DNA from: CAYVMN01 sp964452575
GTDB lineage: Bacteria; Desulfobacterota; DSM-4660; Desulfatiglandales; Desulfatiglandaceae
Assembly (NCBI GenBank): GCA_964452575.1
Contig: CAYVMN010000043.1
Coordinates: 1 to 25,128, forward strand
Direction: 5' to 3'
Length of the DNA: 25,128 bases
Positions 14,308 to 24,802 of the stretch are shown here, in pieces. Below the pieces are notes generated by a model. It saw only the letters and a program-made list of their open reading frames with translations, was not told where the DNA came from and ran no database searches. The position numbers and the translations under genes were made by a program. How positions within the stretch are numbered: position 1 is the first letter of the stretch; every line of letters begins with the position of its first letter.

Positions 14308-16009
14308 GACAATCGGAATAGATCTGGGGACCACCTATTCGGTTGCCGCTATTGTGGAAGACGGACGGGCAAGGGTAATAAAGAACGCTGAGGGGGAAAA
14401 CCTGACCCCATCCGTCTTTGCCGAAACGGCCCAGGGGCACAAGCTGGTAGGTTCGGTGGCCAAGAGACAGGCCTCAGCCAATCCTGAAAGGACGGTTATG
14501 TCCATAAAGAGGCACATGGGTACTGACTACCGGGTCTCTTTGAATGGAAGGGCCTATTCCCCCCAGGAGATCTCGGCCTATATTCTGAGAAAGATAAAGT
14601 CAGATGTCGAAAAGGAAGTTGGGAAACAGGTGGAAAAGGCGGTTATTACCGTACCGGCCTATTTCAATGACGGACAGCGCCAGGCCACAAGAGAGGCCGG
14701 CAGCATGGCCGGGTTTGAAGTAATGCGAATCATCAATGAACCTACAGCAGCCTCGTTGGCATATGGCCTGGATAGGGAAGACATTCACACAATTCTGGTA
14801 TGGGACCTGGGTGGAGGAACGTTCGATGTCTCAATACTAGAGCTGGGAAAGGGACTCTTTCACGTCAAGGCGGTAAATGGAGACACCCACCTGGGTGGTG
14901 ATGATTGGGACTGTAGAATGGTTGATTATTTGGCTGACAAATTTTCAAGTGAACAGGGGATCGACCTGAGGGCTGACAAAAGCTCACTTCAGCGGCTGAA
15001 GGAAGCGAGTGAGAAGGCCAAAAAGGAGCTTTCCTACAAGCAAAAAACCAATATCTCTATCCCCTTTGTCCGTACATGCAAGGGCTTTTTTGATACCCTG
15101 GAGACCAGCATTGATCGAGAGACGTTTGAAGATATGACACACGATCTGATTGAAAAACTCATCGGACCTACACGCCAAGCCCTTTCCGATGCCGGCCTGT
15201 CTCCCAGAGATATCGGCCGGACTGTGCTGGTGGGGGGGGCCACCCGCATGCCATGTGTCAGGAACTTGGTAGAAAAGATCTTTCAGAAGAGTCCATACAT
15301 CAAGATCAATCCCGACGAGGTGGTTGCCATTGGAGCGGCAGTTCAGGCGGCTGTGCTGTCAGGGGAGGTTAAACACGTGGTGCTGATCGACGTAACTCCT
15401 CTTTCACTAGGCGTCGAAACTGAGGGTGGAGTTTTTTCAAAGATCATTCAGAGGAATTCCATCATCCCAACCTCTGGAAGCCAGATATTTACCAATGCAG
15501 AAGATGAACAGACAGTAATGGACATCCATGTGCTCCAGGGTGAACGTGAAATGGCGGCAGGCAATATCAGCCTTGGGCAGTTTCAGCTTAACGGGATTCC
15601 GGCGATGCCCAGGGGAAAGGCACAGGTGGAAGTTACCTTTCAGATAGACCCCGATGGGATCGTGAACGTTTCTGCGAAGGAGCTATATACAGAAATGGAG
15701 AGCAACATATGCATTGATGCATCACATCTGTTGACAGATGAAGAGGTGAAGATGGCAGTGAGGGAGGCTGAAGCGCATGCCGAGGAGGACATTAGAAGGC
15801 GCGAAGCGGTGGAGATCAATATCCGCGCAGACAGTATGATTCGGGCTGCAGACTTGTTCATTGAAGAGAAACGAGGGAGAATATCCAACTTTCATGGCCG
15901 TCAAATACAGATGTTCATACTGGATCTCAAAGACGCCCTGGCAGAAGGAGAAATCCACGCTATAAGGGAGAAGACGGAACAGCTCAGGAGACTGTTGGAG
16001 AAGATTTGA
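14300..16009 (+). CDS. DnaK-type Hsp70 chaperone, short form
   Basis: This 569-residue protein has all the core Hsp70 marks: IGIDLGTTYSVAA at the start, a second phosphate loop DLGGGTFDVSIL (from 169), the adenosine motif LVGGATRMP, the interdomain linker near D364 (VVLIDVTPLSLGVETEGG), and a beta substrate-binding domain with IPTSGSQIFTNAEDEQT. The C-terminal lid is shorter than in housekeeping DnaK (around 640 residues), and the disordered acidic tail is missing. The start overlaps the response regulator stop by eight bases. No grpE or separate dnaJ is nearby; the J domain on the 4546 GvpF/L protein is an obvious candidate partner. I read this as a cluster-dedicated copy, not the housekeeping gene. 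Confidence 0.95.
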   Translation: MSKTIGIDLGTTYSVAAIVEDGRARVIKNAEGENLTPSVFAETAQGHKLVGSVAKRQASANPERTVMSIKRHMGTDYRVSLNGRAYSPQEISAYILRKIKSDVEKEVGKQVEKAVITVPAYFNDGQRQATREAGSMAGFEVMRIINEPTAASLAYGLDREDIHTILVWDLGGGTFDVSILELGKGLFHVKAVNGDTHLGGDDWDCRMVDYLADKFSSEQGIDLRADKSSLQRLKEASEKAKKELSYKQKTNISIPFVRTCKGFFDTLETSIDRETFEDMTHDLIEKLIGPTRQALSDAGLSPRDIGRTVLVGGATRMPCVRNLVEKIFQKSPYIKINPDEVVAIGAAVQAAVLSGEVKHVVLIDVTPLSLGVETEGGVFSKIIQRNSIIPTSGSQIFTNAEDEQTVMDIHVLQGEREMAAGNISLGQFQLNGIPAMPRGKAQVEVTFQIDPDGIVNVSAKELYTEMESNICIDASHLLTDEEVKMAVREAEAHAEEDIRRREAVEINIRADSMIRAADLFIEEKRGRISNFHGRQIQMFILDLKDALAEGEIHAIREKTEQLRRLLEKI

Positions 16010-16066
16010 CAGTGGGCGGAAGGCAGAGGGCAGGGGGCAGAAACGGATCACGAACCATGAGATACC
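16010..16066. repeat. GGGCAGA-type heptamer repeats after dnaK
   Basis: GTGGGCGGAAGGCAGAGGGC-type units run from 16013 to 16041 and are followed by a short AT-rich stretch that leads into the repeat element at 16067. Confidence 0.8.
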
Positions 16067-16251
16067 AAAATGAGGAAATTCGAAATTACAAATCCCAAAT
16101 AACAAACAAATTACAATGACCAAAATTCAAAATAACAAACAGACCTATCGCCTGGAGGAAAGAACGATCGTAGGCATTCACAGGTTCCCCGCCCATGAGC
16201 GGCTACGACCGTAGTTTAGATCATTGGAATTTGGGATTTAAAGGTGACCCC
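16067..16251. mobile_element. Small repeat element, copy C, without a gene
   Basis: The ends match the other two copies (AAAATGAGGAAATTC at the left and GATTTAAAGGTGACCC at the right). The inverted repeats CAAATTACAATGACC (16107-16121) and GATCATTGGAATTTG (16219-16233) each differ from the 17391 copy by one base. The interior carries no four-helix-bundle coding; it has a separate palindrome at 16165-16211. No protein is encoded. Confidence 0.7.
16165..16211. repeat. Palindromic GC-rich element nested in the repeat element
   Basis: CGATCGTAG (16165-16173) pairs with CTACGACCG (16203-16211) with one mismatch. An inner CCGC/GCGG pair lies at 16189-16202. It is a REP-like hairpin unit and occupies the place where the other copies carry the truncated gene. 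Confidence 0.65.
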
Positions 16252-16261
16252 TGAACCCTAC

Positions 16262-16312
16262 AGGATTTGCGATTGACCAATGACTAATGACCAATGACGA
16301 ATAAGAGAATTA
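16262..16312. repeat. AATGACC/AATGACT repeats at a gene start
   Basis: GATTGACCAATGACTAATGA and related units end in the ATG used as the start of the GRAM/Hsp20 gene. No ribosome binding site is visible. Confidence 0.78.
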
Positions 16313-17346
16313 GAATATTCGGACCGCCGAGAAGAAGCATGCCACCCATGGGCAGCAGCGCCCCAAACTTCAATCCGGATGAAAAGATTATCCTGAAGGG
16401 CCAGGGGGGATACCGGACAAGGAGCCGACGCGGTTGGAAACCCGCCCTGGTGTTCCTTACGGACCAGAGACTTGTCTTTTACCAGATGCCCAGAATTCAG
16501 CTTGAAGTGGCCCTGAGTCATGTGAAGAGCCTGCGCATGGGGAGGGAGTATTATGTACTGAAAGAAAGGGACTATCTGTGCATCTCTTATGATGCAGGCG
16601 ACAGCTCGACAAGGGGCGAGGTCTTTTTGATAGTAAACAGGGTGGGGGAATGGAGGAAGATGATTCATCAGCTTTCTTTGCTGAGGCTCGATGAGGACAC
16701 TGTCGAGAAAATAACTTCCCAAATGGACTCCGATGGAAGGGACATATTATGGTACCTTTGGGAGAATCGTCATGCCAAAATCAGTCAACTTTGTGACCTC
16801 ATTGATGCCCCGAGCCACATGCATGTCCTGATACTGATAAAAGAGACGATTAACCCCGTAAGCCAGAAGGTGGTGGGATGTCCGATCCTGTCTTTTGAGA
16901 GGTCAAGAGTGGACTCCCAGACCGGTGAAACGATCTTGTTCAGCTGGTGGCTGGTGGGCCAGCAGGAGAGATGTACACCAAATGAGCAAAGGCTAATCGA
17001 CATATTTGACGAGGGCACTCATGTCCAGGTCATTATGGAGGTGAGGGGAATAGAGGTCCAGGACGTGCAGCTGGACCTGGATGGAGACGAGCTTACGGTT
17101 AGATCCCACAGGCTCGGTGCTTCTCTCAGAGAGACATTCCGGTTGCTCACTGCAGCAACACTTGAAGGTCATCAGATTTCCCTTAAGAACAACCTCCTTG
17201 AGATCAAACTGCCGAAGGCCCAATGTCCGAAGACCGGTGGGCAGGGGGCAGATGGCAGAAAGCGGGGGCCGAAGGCGGAGGGCAGAAGGCAGTGGAAAGC
17301 AAACAATGACAACCGAATGACAATGTATGGCGGCGAAGGAAAATAA
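16294..17346 (+). CDS. GRAM/PH-like plus Hsp20 (GvpH-like) protein
   Basis: This is a 350-residue protein in three parts. Residues about 26-126 resemble the GRAM/PH-like modules of the 11366 protein (PALVFLTDQRLVFYQMPRI, then strands and a final helix). Residues about 135-222 are helical then beta, with a winged-helix look (ILWYLWENRHAKISQLCDLI), and cannot be assigned firmly. Residues about 235-308 are an alpha-crystallin domain: DIFDEGTHVQVIMEVRGIEV, the short DELTVRS strand, and LLEIKLPK at the end. GvpH, an Hsp20-type protein, stabilises vesicle proteins in haloarchaea, so a holdase role is likely. Residues 309-350 are encoded by GGGCAGA-type repeats. The ATG at 16294 lies in an AATGACC repeat; the next in-frame ATG is at 16339. 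Confidence 0.87.
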   Translation: MTNKRIRIFGPPRRSMPPMGSSAPNFNPDEKIILKGQGGYRTRSRRGWKPALVFLTDQRLVFYQMPRIQLEVALSHVKSLRMGREYYVLKERDYLCISYDAGDSSTRGEVFLIVNRVGEWRKMIHQLSLLRLDEDTVEKITSQMDSDGRDILWYLWENRHAKISQLCDLIDAPSHMHVLILIKETINPVSQKVVGCPILSFERSRVDSQTGETILFSWWLVGQQERCTPNEQRLIDIFDEGTHVQVIMEVRGIEVQDVQLDLDGDELTVRSHRLGASLRETFRLLTAATLEGHQISLKNNLLEIKLPKAQCPKTGGQGADGRKRGPKAEGRRQWKANNDNRMTMYGGEGK

Positions 17347-17390
17347 CGAGTGGCGAGTGAGGAATGACGATTGAAGAATGACCAATGACC

Positions 17391-17687
17391 AAAATGGGGA
17401 AATTCCAAATTCCAAATTCCAGATTAATAAACAAATTCCAATGACCAAAATTCAAAATCCTAAACCAGAATATGAGCTTGAATGGAGGACCTTCCAGTTT
17501 GCTAAGGCTGTCAGACTTTTCCTCGAAACTCTGGCCAGGACAATCTCAAATATTGGGGATACTAGACAACAGGTAAAGGCCTCCGGTTCAATACATGCAA
17601 ACCGTAGCGAAATTATAGTTTGGGTCATTGGAATTTGTGATTTGTTTGTAATTTGGTGCTTGTAATTTGAGATTTAAAAGTAACCCT
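17391..17687 (+). mobile_element. Small inverted-repeat element, copy A, carrying a truncated four-helix-bundle gene
   Basis: This is the fullest copy. The perfect 15-bp inverted repeats CAAATTCCAATGACC (17432-17446) and GGTCATTGGAATTTG (17623-17637) lie inside AT-rich flanks that are themselves loosely inverted (AATTCCAAATTCC at the left, AATTTGGTGCTTGTAATTTG at the right). It closely matches 6544-6785 and shares ends with 16067-16251. No transposase is encoded, so any movement would need help in trans. The gap 17347-17768 holds only this element and short AATGACC repeats (17347-17390 and 17700-17752). Confidence 0.78.
17441..17665 (+). pseudogene. Truncated four-helix-bundle gene (N-terminal half)
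   Basis: It starts MTKIQNPKPEYELEWRTFQF, then TISNIGDTRQQVKASGSIHAN, the N-terminal half of a known four-helix-bundle subtype. After NRSE the frame enters the right inverted-repeat arm and ends EIIVWVIGICDLFVIWCL. The join is the same as in the 6563 copy. With about half the usual length missing it is probably not functional, although the frame is open for 74 codons. Confidence 0.75.
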
Positions 17688-17768
17688 ACAGGAATTTCAC
17701 GGGGCAGGCCAATGACAAGTGACCAATGACTAATGACAAATGACCAATTACCAACCAAAGGGGATGAT

Positions 17769-18109
17769 ATGATGAAGGAATTGAAGAGGGAGTGGCAAAC
17801 CGTAGTAGAGGCTTTGAAGGCTGTAACACAAGAGACTGAAGAGATAATCAAAAAGCTTGATAAGCTCGAAAATACTCGGGTTGTCCAGAGGGTGAAAGTA
17901 AAGCCCAAGACCCCGAAGAGGAGGGTTCCGATGATCAAGGTACCAGCTAAGGCGTCAATTGACGCCGTCATGGAGGCTATCAAAAGGAGCAGGGAAGGCA
18001 TTGATACTGAAGCATTGAAAAAGGAAACTGGCTTTGATGAGACGGAACTCCGGATAATTATATTCAATCTGAGGAAACAGGGGAGAATCAGAAGGGTGTT
18101 CGTGCCGAA

Positions 18110-18113
<4 letters not shown>
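17769..18113 (+). CDS. Small coiled-coil protein with a C-terminal winged-helix-like domain
   Basis: This 114-residue protein is not from a family I can name. Residues about 3-35 are a coiled coil (MKELKREWQTVVEALKAVTQ and onward). A Lys/Arg/Pro-rich linker with VKPKTPKRRVP follows. Residues about 60-114 have the helix-helix-helix-wing layout of small winged-helix domains (ASIDAVMEAIKRSREGIDTE, ELRIIIFNLRKQGRIRRVFV). The ribosome binding site AAAGGGG (17757-17763) sets the ATG at 17769, so the in-frame ATG at 17733 inside the repeat is not used. The stop overlaps the start of the tandem ATPase gene by four bases (ATGA at 18110), so the two are translationally coupled. It could be a regulator or an adaptor for the ATPase. 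Confidence 0.75.
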
Positions 18114-20413
<2,300 letters not shown>

Positions 20414-20416
20414 TAG

Positions 20417-20432
20417 AAGTGAGTATCACTTT
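20417..20432. terminator. Weak hairpin after the gvp cluster
   Basis: AAGTGA (20417-20422) and TCACTT (20426-20431) form a 6-bp stem with a 3-base loop, followed by a pyrimidine-rich TTCTTCTTCT stretch. It lies four bases after the last gvp-cluster stop. It is weak as an intrinsic terminator. The rest of the gap to 20700 shows no convincing gene on either strand. Confidence 0.3.
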
Positions 20433-20700
20433 CTTCTTCTCAAGCCTGATCTTTGATCGACGGTTGCCTTTATCTCCCAGGCTCCCATATCCAATCTCGA
20501 ATTTTTCTTTGGCCTCGAGAAATCGCGCCTTTCCATATCAGGCCATATCGTAGAACTCGGCGACCGAAATTTCAATCCGATCCTTTTCTTTCTCCCCTGT
20601 CCGGGCATATGCCATGGAGGCATTGACCATGGCCATCACCGCACGGGACTCCAGCCTCAATGAGGTTCCCCCCCTCGCGCAAGCATGCTTCTGCCCCATG

Positions 20701-22842
20701 CTAGCGGTCTTGGCGGTTGGGAGCAAAGGTCTTAGGGGTTTCTCTTAACTTGCTCAGCTTATGATAGACCCTGCCGAGGGCAATGAGTTGTTCATGTGTT
20801 CCTTCTTCGACAATACGGCCGTGGTGCATGACAAGGATTCGATCTGCGTTCCTTATGGTGGAGAGCCTGTGCGCAATAACAAGGGTCGTCCTTTCGCGGG
20901 CCATCCGGGAGATGGCATCCTGGATCAGCCGTTCTGTCTCTGGGTCTACACTGGAGGTGGCCTCATCAAGGATGAGCATCCTCGGACTATGTGCCAAGGC
21001 CCTGGCAAAGGAGAGTAGCTGGCGCTCTCCGGCAGAAAGGGTGGCCCCCCCCTCTCCCAGCTCATGTTGAAAGCCCGCCGGGAGCCTCTGAATAAAGGAG
21101 AGGGCATTGGCAATTCTGGCCGCCGAATCCAGGTCTCTTATATCCAGCCCTTCATCACCCAGGGAGATATTTTCGGCGAGGCTTCCACTAAAGACGAACA
21201 CATCCTGCATGCATAGCCCTATGTTCTCTTGTAGCTCCCTGAGGGGCCACTCCCTGAGGTCCACTCCGTCCAGAAGAACTACGCCGTTATCCGGGTCATA
21301 AAATCGTTTCACCAGGTTTATTACGGTTGTCTTGCCCGAACCGGTAGGTCCAACAATGGCAACGGTTTCCCCTGGTCTGACATCAAATGAGACAGAATGG
21401 AGAATCGGCTGGCCTTTCGCATAGGCGAATGATACCTCTTTGAACTGAAGATGCCCTTTGAACCGGGATGGGACATAGGGGTGTTCGGGCTCCGGCATCT
21501 CCTCATTGTGGTCCATGAACTCGAATATGCGTTCAGTGGATGCCATGGCCAGTTGCATAATATTGTACTTTTCCGAGATATCCCGAATGGGCTTGAAGAA
21601 CATCTGAATATAGCCGATGAAGGCCACGAGGGAGCCAAGCGTAAGCTGTTCACCGATCACCCTTCCTCCACCATGCCAGATGAGGAGTGCAACGGCAAGA
21701 GAGGAAAATAGCTCCATGATCGGCATGAATATGGCGAAGACACTTATCTGTTTCATGCCGGCCAGGTAATTCTGCTGGTTGATTCGCTCAAAGGAGGCCA
21801 TCTGAAATCGTTCTGTTACGAAGAGCTGTATCACCCGCATAGCGGTTATCCTTTCCTGAAGAAAGGCATTTATCTTTGCCACGGTGGTCCGCAGCTCCCT
21901 GAATGCCTCTCTTGCCATCTTGCTGAAAAGGAATGTGAGCCCAAAGATGAACGGGATCAGGATGAAACACACCATGGCGAGCCTCCAGTTGAGGCACAAG
22001 AGGACTATCAGGATCCCGGTAAGGAGAAAGAAGTCTTTGAAGACAGTGATGAAGACAGACTTGATCATCTCGTTCAGGTTCTCAACATCATTTGTTACCC
22101 TGGTAACCAGTCGTCCCACCGGGTGCCTGTCGAAAAAACGCGTGGCCTGGGACTGGATCCTTTCAAAGAGCCTGACGCGGATATCCTGCATCACATTTTG
22201 CCCCGCCAATTCGAAGAGATAGTGCTCCCCGTAACCAAGCCCGAATGAAAATACGACCAGGACGAGGAATATTACGGCCATCATAGCCACTCCAAGAACG
22301 TCTTTTCCTCTGATCTTCAGGAGCTCTTTCTTTGGCAGGGTGTCAAGGACTTTATATGGAATCAACAGGGAGCCATCGCTCATCTCTATAAAGGTACTGA
22401 TTTTCTTTTCGAGTGAAGTCCCTGAAAGGAGCTCAGCCCGTACCCTGTAGAACCTCTCAGGGGCAAGTATCGCGCCTGCCTTATAGGTATGGAGGTGAGC
22501 CGGATCTAGCTCCTTCATATCCAGGTTAGAAATATAGTAATAGGATCCCTCGCGGTCCTTCTCCAGGAGATGGCCATAGCGGCTTAGCAGGTCCTTGACC
22601 CTGAGATCCTCTTGTCTTCCCATGTCCACGCGATACCAGGCTGCAAGGATATACCTGTCTATGGCGATTTTAGAGAGGTAAGGGACTACCAGATCGAACA
22701 CTGTGATCAGAATGGTAAAGGAAAGTGCCAGGCCGATGGTCCTCTTATAAGGAAGGCCGTAACGAGCGAGCCTCTTCATCAATCTAAGGTTATAGGGCTT
22801 TCCGAGTTCGCCCTCTTCCTCATACCCATAGTCGCCATACAT
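20701..22842 (-). CDS. ABC exporter subunit with catalytic Walker B glutamate (heterodimer partner 2)
   Basis: This 713-residue protein is a fused membrane and ATPase subunit of the multidrug/lipid exporter type. The first membrane helix is near residues 35-56. About 120 residues of polar sequence separate it from the second helix (near 182-205); this large extracytoplasmic insertion is unlike MsbA. The ATPase domain has Walker A GPTGSGKT (498-505), signature LSAGE (602-606) where LSGGQ is usual, Walker B with D626-E627, and H658. It lies two bases downstream of the partner gene. With its partner it forms an asymmetric exporter like the BmrCD/YheIH or TM287/288 type. The substrate cannot be read from sequence. 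No link to gas vesicles is visible. Confidence 0.93.
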   Translation of the reverse strand: MYGDYGYEEEGELGKPYNLRLMKRLARYGLPYKRTIGLALSFTILITVFDLVVPYLSKIAIDRYILAAWYRVDMGRQEDLRVKDLLSRYGHLLEKDREGSYYYISNLDMKELDPAHLHTYKAGAILAPERFYRVRAELLSGTSLEKKISTFIEMSDGSLLIPYKVLDTLPKKELLKIRGKDVLGVAMMAVIFLVLVVFSFGLGYGEHYLFELAGQNVMQDIRVRLFERIQSQATRFFDRHPVGRLVTRVTNDVENLNEMIKSVFITVFKDFFLLTGILIVLLCLNWRLAMVCFILIPFIFGLTFLFSKMAREAFRELRTTVAKINAFLQERITAMRVIQLFVTERFQMASFERINQQNYLAGMKQISVFAIFMPIMELFSSLAVALLIWHGGGRVIGEQLTLGSLVAFIGYIQMFFKPIRDISEKYNIMQLAMASTERIFEFMDHNEEMPEPEHPYVPSRFKGHLQFKEVSFAYAKGQPILHSVSFDVRPGETVAIVGPTGSGKTTVINLVKRFYDPDNGVVLLDGVDLREWPLRELQENIGLCMQDVFVFSGSLAENISLGDEGLDIRDLDSAARIANALSFIQRLPAGFQHELGEGGATLSAGERQLLSFARALAHSPRMLILDEATSSVDPETERLIQDAISRMARERTTLVIAHRLSTIRNADRILVMHHGRIVEEGTHEQLIALGRVYHKLSKLRETPKTFAPNRQDR

Positions 22843-22844
22843 GG

Positions 22845-24629
22845 CTACCTGGCCCCCATCTCCAGTTCCTCAACGATCAACTGTTCTTCATAAATAGTGG
22901 CGTACAGCCCCCCCTTTCGCAGGAGTTCAATATGGCTCCCCTCTTCTACGACCCGGCCCTGATCGAGAACAAGGATGCGGTCCGCCCTGATAATTGTGGA
23001 GACCCTGTGGGAGACAATCAGGTTGGTCTTGTGACGTCGCAGTTCCAGGATCTGATTCAGTATCCTCTCTTCGGTACGTGTGTCCACCATTGAGAGGGCA
23101 TCATCCAGCATGAGAATAAGCGGTGCTCCCACAATGGCCCTGGCGATGGTGAGGCGCTGCCTCTGCCCCCCTGAAAGGCTCATTCCCCTCTCGCCCAGAC
23201 GGGTATCCAGCTTCCTGTCAAAGGCCTCTATATCCTTCAAGATATCAGATGTGAAGAGGACCCTTTGCAGCTCATCTTCTGAGACCCCTGTTCTACCAAA
23301 TAGGATATTGTTACGGATAGTGTCAGAAAACAAGAAGACCTCCTGGGTGACAAAGCCAATATTCCCTCTCAAGACCTTGAGCGGTATCTCTCGTATGTCA
23401 ATGTTATCCACAAAGACTGACCCCGGCGGCACATCCAGGAGACGGGGAATCGTATTCAAGAGGGTACTCTTTCCCGAGCCCACACGGCCAACCAGGGCTA
23501 TGGTCTCTCCGGGTGAGATTCTGAGGTCCAGATCCTTCAGGGTATCCTCTTTCTGCCCTTGGTATCTAAGACTCAGCCCCTTGATTTCGATCCCTCCGCT
23601 GACCAGATGAGGATACTCGCCTGGGGTCACATCCCTTATCTCTGGCACTTCTCCGAGTATGAGGTTGATCCGCCGCATGGAGGCAGAGCCCCTTTGAATA
23701 AGGTTCGTGACCCACCCCATAGCCATCATGGGCCAGGTCAGAAGGTTAAGATAGCTGATAAAGGCCACGAAATCGCCCGTGGTAATATCTCCAAGGATCG
23801 TCAAGCGACCTCCCAGCCAGAGCACTATTCCGAGTCCTGCATTGGTAAAGACTGCCATCATGGGCAAGAAAATGGCCAGTGTCCTTGCAAGGTCCATGTT
23901 GACCTCTACGTACCTCTGTCCCTGTTCCCTAACCTTTTTGAGTTCCCACGATTCCCTACCGTGGGCCTTTATCACCCTGATCCCTGAAAAGGCCTCCCTC
24001 ACACATTCAGTAAGATCGGAAAAGGTCTTCTGGGCAGTTTCAAAACCACTTGACATACGGCGCGTGAGGAGCCTTGAGAATATCACGATTATAGGCGCCG
24101 GGATCAGCGAGATGAGGGTCATCTCTAGGTCTATCGACATCATGAATCCGATTGCTGCTACCCCCAGGACAGCGCCATCGGTCATGGCAACAAGTCCTAT
24201 GCCGGTTGCCATGCGGATTGCATTTATGTCGTTAATAGCCCTGGCCATTAGGTCTCCGGTTTTTGTCCTGTGGTAAAAAGAAAGGGAGAGGGTCTGGAGA
24301 TGGCCGTAGAGCCGGTTTCTCAGATTCTTTTCAACCTTCCTGGAATGTCCCAGTATGAGGTGCCTCCACACATACCGAAAGAGGGCAATGGTTAGGGCGA
24401 TTCCCAGGATGATCACGGCCTTTTGAAATAGGACTTTCACGGTAGCGGCCTGTGCAGTCAAGAGGTCGATTGCGCTCTTAATCACCAGGGGGATCAGGAG
24501 TTGGAGAAGATCCACGAGAAGCAGACTCAGGAGCCCGATACCAAGCGGCCAGCGATTCCGGACAAAGTATGGTTTGAGAGGAAGGAAATTCTTGAGTGTC
24601 TCTGCAAGGGGTATAGCAAGTCTCTTCAT
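22845..24629 (-). CDS. ABC exporter subunit with degenerate Walker B (heterodimer partner 1)
   Basis: This 594-residue protein has six predicted membrane helices in residues about 25-310 and then an ATPase domain. Walker A GRVGSGKS lies at 381-388, the signature LSGGQ is perfect (485-489), and Walker B is LILMLDDALSMVD with D509-D510, so the catalytic glutamate is replaced by aspartate. H541 is present. This is the degenerate-site pattern of heterodimeric exporters: this subunit's poor Walker B faces the altered LSAGE of the partner, while the partner's good Walker B faces this LSGGQ. It is the first gene of the minus-strand operon. The ATG at 24629 lacks a clear ribosome binding site. Confidence 0.94.
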   Translation of the reverse strand: MKRLAIPLAETLKNFLPLKPYFVRNRWPLGIGLLSLLLVDLLQLLIPLVIKSAIDLLTAQAATVKVLFQKAVIILGIALTIALFRYVWRHLILGHSRKVEKNLRNRLYGHLQTLSLSFYHRTKTGDLMARAINDINAIRMATGIGLVAMTDGAVLGVAAIGFMMSIDLEMTLISLIPAPIIVIFSRLLTRRMSSGFETAQKTFSDLTECVREAFSGIRVIKAHGRESWELKKVREQGQRYVEVNMDLARTLAIFLPMMAVFTNAGLGIVLWLGGRLTILGDITTGDFVAFISYLNLLTWPMMAMGWVTNLIQRGSASMRRINLILGEVPEIRDVTPGEYPHLVSGGIEIKGLSLRYQGQKEDTLKDLDLRISPGETIALVGRVGSGKSTLLNTIPRLLDVPPGSVFVDNIDIREIPLKVLRGNIGFVTQEVFLFSDTIRNNILFGRTGVSEDELQRVLFTSDILKDIEAFDRKLDTRLGERGMSLSGGQRQRLTIARAIVGAPLILMLDDALSMVDTRTEERILNQILELRRHKTNLIVSHRVSTIIRADRILVLDQGRVVEEGSHIELLRKGGLYATIYEEQLIVEELEMGAR

Positions 24630-24637
24630 GGGTGAAG

Positions 24638-24666
24638 AAATACTGGATTGGGGCCAGGAATGTCAA
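24638..24666 (-). promoter_or_regulatory. Possible promoter for the ABC exporter operon
   Basis: On the minus strand TTGACA (24666-24661) is a perfect -35 box. After 17 bases comes GTATTT (24643-24638), a poor -10. The transcript would start almost at the ATG (24629), giving a very short leader, which would fit the lack of a ribosome binding site but is otherwise unproven. Confidence 0.3.
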
Positions 24667-24691
24667 TCTCTACGCTATCTTGATTAAGAAA

Positions 24692-24720
24692 TTGACCATC
24701 ACCCATTGATTACATATACT
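24692..24720 (+). promoter_or_regulatory. Sigma-70-like promoter for the MFS transporter gene
   Basis: TTGACC (24692-24697) and TATACT (24715-24720) are separated by exactly 17 bases, each one mismatch from consensus. It points toward the GTG start at 24803 and would leave a leader of about 75 bases. It is the best promoter-like sequence in the window. Confidence 0.6.
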
Positions 24721-24802
24721 CCTGCCCGAAATCGATTGCAGAAGATGGATGTAGGCGATCTCCCAGAGGTTGATGATCTGACTGAGTGTCTGGAGAAGGC
24801 AA

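Noticed and set aside
20538..20726. Minus-strand 62-codon frame downstream of the ABC exporter genes
   Set aside because: It overlaps the end of the ABC gene, and I recognise no family. It could be the tail of a lost gene (the segment ending AYARTGEKEKDRIEISV looks protein-like), but support is too thin to list.
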